Shown here one piece after another: positions 23,301 through 35,300 of a stretch of 60,000 bases of DNA. The position numbers and the translations under genes are program-made. The stretch's first letter is position 1. Each line of letters begins with the position of its first letter. A model generated the notes under the pieces. It had not been told where the DNA came from. It did no database searches and saw only the letters and a program-made list of their open reading frames with translations. Source of the stretch: Owenia fusiformis (Eukaryota; Annelida; Polychaeta; Sabellida; Oweniidae); the NCBI GenBank assembly GCA_903813345.2, contig CAIIXF020000009.1, positions 30,790,740-30,850,739 on the forward strand, written 5' to 3'.

Positions 23301-26300
23301 TCTAAAATGAATTAGAATTTATTTTTCTATTTTCAAATTTCTTTCATGTGCATGTAATAAAAATTGGTTATGTCTTAGGCCCTAAGGATCTGAAACCTGC
23401 TGGTCAAAATGGAATTACGGACCAGTTACAATGTTATTCTCCTATACCCAGTGAAAAAATCAACTGGTCTGTATCAAAAATAACCTGATAATGACCAGCG
23501 GACCGGCCCTTAGGGGCTACATTGTAATGTGTTGGGAGGTTTAGGCTACAGGGTTTATACCGAGGGAAATATGTGGGGGACCGTATTGGCATCATTGGTT
23601 TCAATGCATTGTACTTCTGCCTTAGTTTCAAAGGCAATAAATTCTTTTTGAAGGGTGTCCTGAGATTCCAAAATTAAGAAATAATTGTACTTATTTGAGA
23701 AATTGATTTTAAAGTTTTATAAATTGAATTTTCTTTATTTTATTAAATAATATTCTTTGGTTTTTGAAGATTTTTTTACAAAGCAAAACATTATTTTTCA
23801 TTCTAGATACAATAACATGCATATTGGCATACTTTGTTTTAATATAAGATTGTTATAACTCCAAGTTTTGCAAGTCACATGACTAATTCTTAGAGAGTTG
23901 ATTGGTTGAAACAGTTGATATCAGATATGACAATTTGAAATTAGAAATAAGCTGTTATTCCGGTGGGAAATTGTATCAACTCCATTTCCATAGTTTTAAA
24001 AAAGGATCTTGTAAATTGTTTCAAGGTATGATATTTCATATAAGATATCTCTAGGGTGAGACCAGGTGACATACAAAAAATCAAGTTTCACATAGCAATA
24101 CTAAGTAAGATACAGCCCTCTAAACTTTCAAACCTTGATTGCTCAGTTCCGTAAAAATGTGAGATAGTACAAAGTTATTCTCATGTGACGACGTGTAATT
24201 TGTCTTATGTCTTTTATTTAATTTAACATCAGAATTGGAGATACAAAGTGATAGAGTGATCAATTCACACGATCTCAAGGAATAATAAAGGCTGCATTTC
24301 TGTTTAACCGTGGCGCAATTAAATAACGAAATATTTGAAAAGTAGAAGGATTCGCTATATTCGTTTTTTATCGCTTTTTGGCACAATTTAAGGATAATTG
24401 TGCGCACTAGTTCAGTGAATCATTTAGATGGAATTAAAAGTTAGAGTTGCCAAACTTATGCAGGGGAGTGTAAGTTTGGTTTTGTAAACTTCGACATTAT
24501 TCATGGCCGTTTGATCCATAATTAGGTAATATGAAGAGTAGAGTTTTATTTTGACAATGATTTGATGTAAAACTGGTTTGAATGATAAAAGTTCAGCTTT
24601 GTAGTTTCTAGCTTTTTGCGCGTAAAACGTGAATACAATGGACAACAACGACACCAAATCTTTGACTAACATACGTTAATAACGTATAATATTCGTAAGA
24701 ATGAATTCTAGTAACATTTGAAATAAACATCTAATAAAATGTGGTGAATTTAGTTTAAGAAATATATTTTTAAAAAGATGTCAACTTTTGGACAAGGGTA
24801 AACTTCCCGGGTCATTTACAATCTGCATGAGGTAACAGGAGGCACGGATTGCACTGAACGAAGGCTATAGGAGATTGCTAATCAGCACTGATGTGTTAAA
24901 CAGGTAAGACTGCCCGATCAACAAAAAACATTTCGACATATCAAAAACATAAATCAAATAGCTCAAAAATAATGAACATTTATGCAATTCCGGCTTTATT
25001 TTATTTTACTAGAGAGATGTCAGACCTATAAATAAAGGCATATGGATGCATAAATTCATCTATAATTCAGGATAAACTGAGATTGAATAATGTTTTAAAC
25101 ATTTAAAAATTTAACTCTTTAAAGACTGGGTCAGGACCAACGTACGTGGGTACGAGGGTACGTGGGTAGGAGGTTTTTTATACAAAGCCGTGGCACATCA
25201 ATAAGCCCCAGTCTAAGACACGAGTTATATTTATTCCTACCTGTACTTCCCATAGGTCTGATAGTATACTCATTGATGGTGAAGCCCTGGTCTAAAGCAT
25301 GAGCTCTCATATTGCGGTTAAATGTATCACTACCAGTGAAATAGAGCAGTGCACAGTAATACTGATCATGGGGTATAAGTCTGGAAATAAGAGCAAACAT
25401 AATGATGTTTTATGGTGAAATAACTTCAAAAAAATAAATCATTCATACACAATACAAATTTCCTCAATTGAAGTCCATAAAACATTAGGCCTACCTTATA
25501 ACAAGATTTTATAACTCATATGTTATCAAAAAGTTTTTAACGAAAACCTTCTTGAGCAGAGGTTCAATGTACAGTATACATATATATGTTTGAGCCAAAT
25601 CTGTCCACCAGTATGAAAATTCAGAGATAATATTTACATGGCAAATGGTGGCCATTTTGAATATTAAGCAGCCATATTGGGAATTTTTCTCTTGAGGAAA
25701 AATTATATTTCCATAAGAAGTCTTACAAATCTGGACCAAATCTGAAGAATTGTGGCAATTTTGAATTGAACAGACACTCATTCAATGCTCATAATAGTCT
25801 AGAAGTTGAGTGGCTACTCATTTCAAAATTTCTACCGTTTTTCATCCATCTCTTCCTCCATATATCTGCCTTTATAAATTATAAATCAACTCCATCAATT
25901 GGTATTTGACTTGTCTTCCAGACAGTTATAAGAACAAAGAGATGGATGGATGAACCTGTAATCTATAGCTTATATTAGTCATTTATACAGGATACTCTGT
26001 TATTTATACATTATATAGCTTGTTTACAGGTTATATAGATGATTAAAGAGTATGCTGATTATTTACAGGTGATGTAGGTTATGCATAGGTATTTACAGAT
26101 TATTATGTGTAACTCACCGGATATCTATTCTTCTATGTAAGTATTCTGTCCCATCTTTCTTCTTGGGTAACTGGCACACACCCTGAAATAAATAAAAACA
26201 TGATCACATGGTAAATGAAATAGAGACCTGTGTCACACCATAAGTGCCAATGGAACTGTAATATACTATACTGCTTATCATAATTAATGTAGTTGAAAGC

Positions 26301-29300
26301 CAATGATAGTAGTTAAGGATTTAATCAATTCTAAATAAAAAAAAAATTGATGTAGGTAGCCAATTCATTTATCTATTTGAGTATATGATAAATATTTGTA
26401 CCTGACAACATGTTCAATATGCATACTTTCACATCAGAATTAAAAACTGCATATGCACACCGGAATTGCCTGACTACGGTAAAGTCAGATACCGTTGTCA
26501 CAAATGGCGCTTCGACTGTTTGATCACTTGGTCCTCATTTCATGGGATTTTATCGTCGCTAATTATGTGCATGCATTAAGCTCTTATGATAATGTATCAT
26601 ATGAAATCCCATTTTCGATCAAATTGGGTCGTGAATCGCCACAATATAGCGTTTTCGATATCGTCAATGACAACGAATCTGAATTTGAGTAATTTAGAAA
26701 GACAACAGCATATGGTAATTACAGTGTCCGTTGTCCTGTATCTCATTTTGATAGGTTAAATTAAAGACTTTATTTCGATGGTAGAACATTATTAATTGTA
26801 CAATGAGTATAAAGACACTTTGATTGATTGTTGTTCCAAAAGAATTTAGTCTAGGTGCTCTATTAACCATACAGTTCATGAAAATCTAAATGAAGCGACG
26901 GTCATGTCCACCATTTGTGACAACGGTATCTGACTTTACCGTTGTCAGGCTATTCCGGGGTGATTTGATCAGGTTGGCCTATGAACAATAGCCGATAGTG
27001 TACCTTTTTAGCTACCCTAATTCATGTTTAAATATGCCATCTGTGGCACAATTCCTTGGCCACATTGAACATATGTTAATTGGGGAATCAGTCCAAAGGC
27101 GATGACATCCTGTGATGTTGCTCTTCTTGACCAAGACAGAAAATGTGATATATACAACTAAATTAATGAATATTGATGTAGCATTGACTTACCATGAATT
27201 TACTATCACCATGTGACAATGTGTCAGTTATAAACCCCCTGCTCTCCATATCTTTGACAACATTTTTCAGTTTCTCTGGCTGAAAAAGAAAAAAATCACT
27301 TTCAACAATAGAATTAAGGCAGCTATTTATTAGATAACGTTTATGCAAAAAAGGAAATTAATTTCATATATAAAAATAAAAAAATAAAAAATACTAAATG
27401 AACTAGACATTTGTAAATAATCAGGTAAGTAAGCAAGAAAGTAACAAAGCGAGTTACTTAACTACCGATTCAAGGATCAAAGAACCAAGAAAGTAAGTTA
27501 CTAGATATAGTAATTACGCGATGTCTTTAACAAGCTTATATTAAATAAGAAAATCTGTCAACCGGTATTTGAGTCATTGTCCAGAAAGAGCTATGCAGTG
27601 GCGTAGCCAGGATTTGGTGACCGGGGGTTCTATTTTTATGTTATTCACAAATCCCCCCTTCATAAGGGTTTCTCAAATAATGCAATTTGTACAATTACAC
27701 TCCCTCCAAAAGATTGGCAATCCTAACTACCCCATTGGATTATGTATTAAAGCATCTTTAAGTTTGAATTCTTATTTGCATAATTTGTAAAGAAAAAACT
27801 ATTTTGGGAGGGGAAATATAATTCATTTCAATACCTTCATTAGGCAGAATCTGATCTATAGGGGTGATAAAATTACAAGCAACATGTATAATTGACCTAC
27901 CAATCTATTCCTTACAATATCAAATACAATATCTCCCAAAAGATTCACAACATGTTATAAATTGGTGAAGTTATGAATGATTCAAAGTGCAAAAATGAGT
28001 GAAAATGTTTAAATTCTCCCAAATAATAAGAATGGTAACCATAATAATACATTTTTGTAAAAGTCTTTAGTTTTCCTGGAATAAAGTTGTGATTTTTAGA
28101 AAATAAACATGACAAGGAATGACATGAGAAAAGTCTGGTCGTAAAAATGATTTTCAAAAATGACCCGTTGTAGCTTTGCAACTTTAATGGTCACAAAGTA
28201 AAATAAACAGGCAACGTGCAAAAAAGTCATAATTAATTTTCTGCATCAAAATATACTTCGGTGAATCCACCATTATTTCGACTGACTTCTGGAAGACCCT
28301 GGAGCATGATTTGTTTCCAAAGAATATCAACTATTTCGCACAATTTATTCTTTAACTTAAGCTACTTCATCTAGGACAAAATAAATCACCTCATGCAATG
28401 GCTTGTCATTATTTTTCAGGAAATTTGTTGGAAGCCAGTTCGGATCAAATGCAAGGTTATTGAAATTGACGCAAACACCCTATACTCCGAAAGATCGTTC
28501 TTCCATGATAACTTTTCACAACGTTTACACGAAGGCTTTATAAACTATCCGGGATAGTCGTATTACTGATGAAAATATCTATTATTCAAATAAGTGGGTC
28601 TCGGTTATGCTTTGTTTTAAAAAGTTAAAAATATTTCTTTGGACGTCATCGGAGCTCAGTGGTAAGTCCCCCGGAGCATGATCAACCGCAATTGATAATA
28701 AAAACGTTTTAGTGGATAAAATTATTTATCCCATACTTGGACGTGTTACAGGTTCATAAAGCCGGTTTGTAAAAACTTATATTTTCATCAGCGGGCAGAT
28801 ATAGCTTTATGTTCCGCTCCGAGCGGGCAGATATAGTATATCTGCCCGCTACGTCATAATCGCCGCTCGCATATTTGTTCATAGTTTGTAACGTTCGCGT
28901 AATGGCTGTAAACGACAATGGAGAAAACACAGACAATCGGGATCTGTTTGATGGTTTAAAAAAGGGAAGGAGCATCCACTTCATCAATCAAAAATTCGAG
29001 AAAATAATTGTGGGAATATTTGAGAGAACAGGAAAATCCGCCCACGGCCAAGAAAACAAAACTGGACATGAATATTCTAAAATATTTCCACGATTGAACA
29101 ATGTGAACCAGATGACCAAGATTGGTATGGGATAAACATATTATCCTATAGTCGGTTCAGGATATTGGGATTATCCCTTGGCCAATATAATATATTTCCC
29201 TTCGGGACCTGCGGCCCTCGGACAAATATATTATATTCGCCTCGGATAATCCCAATATCCTGAACCTCGTATAGGATAATCTCTATATATAAATACAAGC

Positions 29301-32300
29301 GACTGTTATTTTGTTAAGTTCAGACGGCTTGATAACAAATTAGGCCTTCATCATTTGAAGATTAATACCATATCATTTTTCAATGTTTTTTTTATTATAT
29401 TATTTATTCGCTAAACATATCATGACATTAACATGAAAATGGAGAGCAAGTAAACTGGAACGATAACAAATTGAATTCTATACAATCTCTTAGATGAGTG
29501 GAGTGTATCTGAAAAAACAAAATCATTTTTTGCAATGATTGATTTTTCTATGGAAAGTGATGGGTAAATAAATACTGAACAAATGAAAGAATGAATGAAT
29601 TTTAACAAATGCTTGTGTTTATTAATGATACACGCTTTTAAATAATTCATTTCACAACGTTTTTAATTATTATTTGGTTTCGGGGACTTGGCAGCCCCAG
29701 GGACGCCCCAAGAAATATTTAATTTTAATTGAAATAAAACAAAACAGAGATGTACACATTTGAAAGAACATGTGTTTCATCAATATTACGACTATTCCAG
29801 ATATTTATTCGCAAATGTTGTAAAAATCATGGGAGTATGGGACGTCTGCATTGTTTTCAATAACTTTCAATAACTTCGTATTTGACCAGAACTGGCTTAA
29901 AACAAAATTCCTACAAAGGACTGACTGCCATTGCCCAAGATGGGTTATTTTGTCCGAGATGAAGCATGCCAAACGTTTTGAGGGAAGTGTAACTTCACTA
30001 TGACATGTTTTTAAGAAAATAATGCTCTCGTGTTCACCATAACAAATATCAATTCATTTACTGCTCATATATGTAGTTTTCAAATAGCACAGTAATTTAA
30101 TGATTCTGGTTATATGCATTTTTCCGCAAAATGATATTTTGGGAAATCCTGACCGGGGGTTCGTTCGAACCCACCGAACCCCCGCTGGCTACGGCTATGC
30201 TATGGATGGGCAGACAGAAGAACAGACAGACAAATGAAAAGACAAATGGATGGATGGATAACATTATCATGACAAAATGTCACCACCTGAAAATGGTCAC
30301 TTAAATGTAACAATTGTTACCTCAAAAATTTTACTTTTTCAGACCTTAGCAGGCATGTAGGTATTTGGTAATTAAGCTGAATTCCATTTGGATCGAAAAA
30401 ATGAATTTGAAAAATCAACTTTTTGAGAAGTAATTTTTGACATTGAAATTTTCAAAATCCAATATCTGTGATACTATGAAAATATTTTTATTAAAAATAG
30501 GCCTTATATTTCAAAAAAACGTTCCTTTTGAAAAATTAAGACTGCAATATTTGGTCGGATGAATGCTTGGGCTTAAATCGATACCTACCAGGGCCATTAT
30601 TATAAGTCTAGTCAAGTGTGTTGAACCAGACAACTTGAGAAAGGTGAGGGTTGAGATCACAGCTTGAGATGTTGTCAAAAACATTCCAATATAATTTGTT
30701 TAGTCTAATGCCGACATAGTTTTGCTGAACCAGACATCCTTAATTTTTTGGGGTACAATCAATACAGTCAAGGTTGTCGTTTATGTAGTATTTATATCAT
30801 AAAATCTCTTTCATAAGACCAAAAACTTGAGAGCAAAAGGGGAAATGTCTCATATCTAGTCTAGCCAGGTACTTAGTAGTACATAGTTTATCTGAACTAG
30901 ACGTTTGTGAAACAATTAGTTTGTTATTTTTCCTTCTAATAATCATAATCAAGGTTGTTTTTAAAATGATACTCATTAGCTACCCCATATGATCTAAAAA
31001 CTGAGGGTTAGAGACAAGGCAGAATGAGTCTAGTCAAGTACAAATTTATTTACTTTCATTTTACTAGGCCAGATATCTGAAAAACTGGCTTGTTATATCT
31101 TCTAGTAATGAAATAAAATCAACATTTCTTTAACATAGTTGTATAAAATAACCATGTCATCAGTTACAGTTACTCAAACTCAAAAAATATCATGACTCCC
31201 TTATATTCCAAATTAATTTAGTAAACCAGACAGGTTGATGTCAAATTAGGACATATTACCAAACTATCATCCTTGGAATCAAGTGATTTTGATGAATAAA
31301 CAAATTGAAAAATACTGTGTGATCCTGTTTAGGCCACCCCTGTTTATGGCCATGGTCTACCAAAGTCAAAACAATTCAGCTAGTTTATCAAATAAGGAGT
31401 TGACGGTTGTTTAAGTGTTTATCATAGGCAATATTAATGATACGTATTTGAAGTGGTATTTTAAAAGTCAACAGATTTGAGCATTACATTTTTATATCAA
31501 CCACCAAATGTCATTCTGTCAAGTTCATACCTTCTTATAACGTACAAACGATATATTTCATGTAGAATATATTTTTACAATATGATGTCAATTAAAGTTG
31601 GTCATGGTTGGATTATTTGGGTAAGGTCAAGTTACACATTTTTATCAGAACTTAAATGTTTATTTGTAGAATAATGGTCTTCTAGGGATGAAGGCTCCCT
31701 TTCATTATAAATAACCTTGCCGATTAAGAATAAGGGTATGACGAAAAAAAGTTGTAATAGCATGTATAGAACCAATTGAGAGGGAGACAGAAATCCCTGC
31801 TGGTCATGGTATATGAAAAATCCATGTAAAAGTTCTCTCAAAAACCTCCATATTGACTAAACTAACAGCATTTTATGTGTCTTCTTGTTATATCTTGAAT
31901 ATTACATTTGCGTCGACTATCTTATGTGAACTTTTTTAGTATAATTTTAGAAAGAGGCACTAGATAAAAGAGGATATCATTAGACAGCTGTTTTGATTAA
32001 AGATAATCAAAAATGATGCAATTATAAATTGAGACATATCGGTTAAGATAACCTAATTTACAGACAAAACAGAGATTTGTCAAAGAATGTCCTTTCTATT
32101 GACGTATAAACATTTGACTTAATAAAGCAATGGCCTGAACAAATCAGGCCAACTTTGTTTACAATGTTACTTCATGTTTATTTCATGACTTTTCTCTATA
32201 GATCAATACAGTTTTCATCTTTTTGTATTTTTACGCCGAATTCATCGTATATATCATGTTATTCCATCCTGGTTGATCCCTTCAACTCTTGTTACTCATT

Positions 32301-35300
32301 TCCAGACATGTCCACCTGAATTTTTATTCTCAGGTAATATTGATGTTACTGCAGACAGACAGATGAAATTGCAGACGGACATTGTGATGACATCATCATT
32401 TGAAATTCTATTTAAACGATGATTTGAGTAACCATTTTAGTTTAGTGACAATTACGCTTTTTAACGCAACACTGATATTCAACTACAGCAACGATGGGTC
32501 TAAAAGTGACATATGTTTTATGTTTAACTCTACTCATGTTGGGAATTGCTAAGATCTCACTGGGAAAGCCAATCCAAGAAGACAAGAAAAACACAACTTC
32601 TGAACTTGAGCTTAAAGATGAAAAAGTACATGAACTTGAACATCAAATAGAAGAGGAAAAAGTGAAGGATCTGACAGAAAAAATTGAAGAACAAAAAAAT
32701 AAATTCAAAATAATATCAAAACTGGTTGAGTATGAACATGAGGTTATAAAGTTATTGGAGAAAGATGACATTAAAAAAGATATCAAAACTGATCAAACTA
32801 TTTTCAAAAATGAAGTTGAAAAAATACCCGTTAAAGAAAAAGCTGCTGAAGCAAATGTGACAGATATTCCTTCCAAAGGTAAGATATTTTGCTGATTTTA
32901 TTTGTAACTTGGCACTGGTTCTTTCTTTATTGTGAGACCCCAAAATATTAGTTGAATACAAAACTTCAACTAATTTAACAATATCATGAAATAATACACA
33001 AATAGGGAAAATCAATGTTAACAAAATGATTATGAAAAGATGCATATCTATTCAAAGCTATAAAAACAGTTTTATTGCAATACTATATTTCATTTAATTT
33101 ACACTATAATATTTTCAGATAATATTATATCAGATTGTTTGACTTTAATAGAGATTTAAAGTGTTCTGCATCTGTCATAGTGTCAATGTATCAGACTCAC
33201 GGTGCGGTATCCATAACTGCGTGCATAATATACATACAGTTTGATACACTGACAAACTGAGTGCATATCAACATTGCATCATACAAGTTGGAGCTTGTGT
33301 TTTCAAACATCATTTTAAGACATCTGTTCTGCATTGATTTATAGTTGCATACGCCCATTCGGTGGTGATTATATGATTCTAGCATGTGATAGCTAAAACT
33401 ATGTCCAGATGAAGGTTTTAAAATATAAGCAGATTCATGGAAAAATTCTATAGGTTTTTCGATTACCAACACATAAGTTGATGTCGCACTTTTCACAGAA
33501 TAGAAAATACTCTGTTTGGTTTGGTTTCATATGTAAATCTCAACCCAGTTCTCACATAAATCAGATGATCATGAGACAAACAGACATTATATGACATAAC
33601 ACTCACAGGCTGGTATCGAAATATTTGTCCGCTGTGACGGAGCATGCTATTTTTCATAAAAACACTAAGAATACTTCACGATTTATTTTTTAACTCATAT
33701 CTTTCGTTATACCATACAAAATTACTTACTCCATGCAATGGATATATCATGTGCGGGTAACTTTCACTTCTGTTTGAAGTCCAATTACGCTGGGAAGAAA
33801 AGCTATTGAAAATGGCGTCGGAGTATCATACTTCAAAATGTACCATTTCTTGTTTAACTTTCTAATGGCACGATATAGTGACACGATAATATTTACACAT
33901 GGTTTCAGCATAACTATGAAGGTATAAATGAGATGTTGATGTATTTGGTCTTTTTAATTCTTTTATAAAAAATAATGTTTAATTTTTTTGTCCGCTGTGA
34001 CGGAGCAGTTGCAAATGTGAACTGTGAAAATGCTCCGTCACAGCGGACAAAATATATTAATATTATTTTTTATAAAAAAAATAAAAAGACCCAATGCATT
34101 AATATATCATTAATACATTCAGAGTTATGCTGAAAACATATGTTAATATTATCGTGTCACTATATCATGCCATTAAAAAGTTAAAAAAGAAATGGTACAT
34201 TTTAGAGTTTGATACTCTGGCGCCGTTTTCAATAGATTTTACTCCTAGCGTTATTGGACTTCAAACAGAAGTGAAGGTTACACGCAAATGATATATCCAT
34301 TGCATGGAGTAAGTAATTATCTTTGATATAACGAAACATATGAGTTAAAAAATGAATCGTGAAGCATTCTTAGTGTTTTTATGAAAAATAGCATGCTCCG
34401 TCACAGCGGACAAATCTTTCGATACCAGCCTGTGACACTGTATATTTTGAACACAAAAGCTCCTTAGGAACCATATATTGAGATATAACAAGGTTTAAAT
34501 CGGGAAAAAAATTGAGCGCTATTTGTTAAGTAAGTTAGTCTCCACATAATGGTACTGTCACATAAACCAAACCAAACTTGCATTTCCAGTACTTTTCATC
34601 ATTTTGGGAGTCGTGACCTCCCTGTGTGACATTTTTAAATATGCACACAGTTTGTCAGTGTTTCAAACATTGCATTGTATGCACGCAGTCTGGATACCAC
34701 GCCGTGAAACTAAGAGTATTTTGAGGTCAGAGTATATAGGGTGAGCCAAAAAAAGTAACACAAACAAATCTCAATATCCTAGATGCGAGTAGAAATAATC
34801 TTGATTTACGTCATTAAAAATTCAAAATTCAGTCAAATTGATGTCATATTTGGAATCTACATGTAAAATCACATCTAGAAATATGGTTTTGAAAAGAGTT
34901 TATCAACTTTGAAAATTTAATTTTTTTTGAAAATGTGACTTCTAGGTCGGGGAGATTCCCCATAGCCCCCATGTTGGAAAATCACAAAAATGGAAATATC
35001 TTTTCTTGTGTTGGGCAGATAATATTTTCTTTTACTGGACATATTTTAATATGTATAGCTGTCAGATACATAAGGGTAATATGAAAAGTGAACCACTAAA
35101 ACTGATAAATATTCAAGTTTAAGGGAATTTTGTAATACCCTGCCATGTTATTTCCCCCGAATCAGCCACCTGGTAGCGAAACTGGTAACTACCTACTCGC
35201 ATCTGAGTAATTACTCAGTCATCTGGTATGGGTTTTAATTCATATTTTGTACAATTAAACCTTGTTCATTATAAGTTTCTAGTAAGTTTCATTGGTCATT

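Larger units (their letters stand above)
27593..30205. repeat. Region bounded by GGCGTAGCCAGGAT-family termini
   Basis: GGCGTAGCCAGGATTTGG near 27600 and, inverted, GCTGGCTACGGCTATG near 30183 mark members of one repeat family, also seen at 53230. Whether this is one 2.6-kb element or two insertions is uncertain. The interior includes a patch with repeated CGGGCAGATATA and an 86-codon frame at 28875-29135 ([17 protein letters not shown]) of unknown nature. Confidence 0.35.

Noticed and set aside
26495-26692. 65-codon frame
   Set aside because: Begins within a MITE terminal repeat and ends inside the element.
28875-29135. 86-codon frame [14 protein letters not shown].. as a gene
   Set aside because: Sits between palindromes and CGGGCAGATATA repeats in a probable mobile region; no domain or splice evidence.
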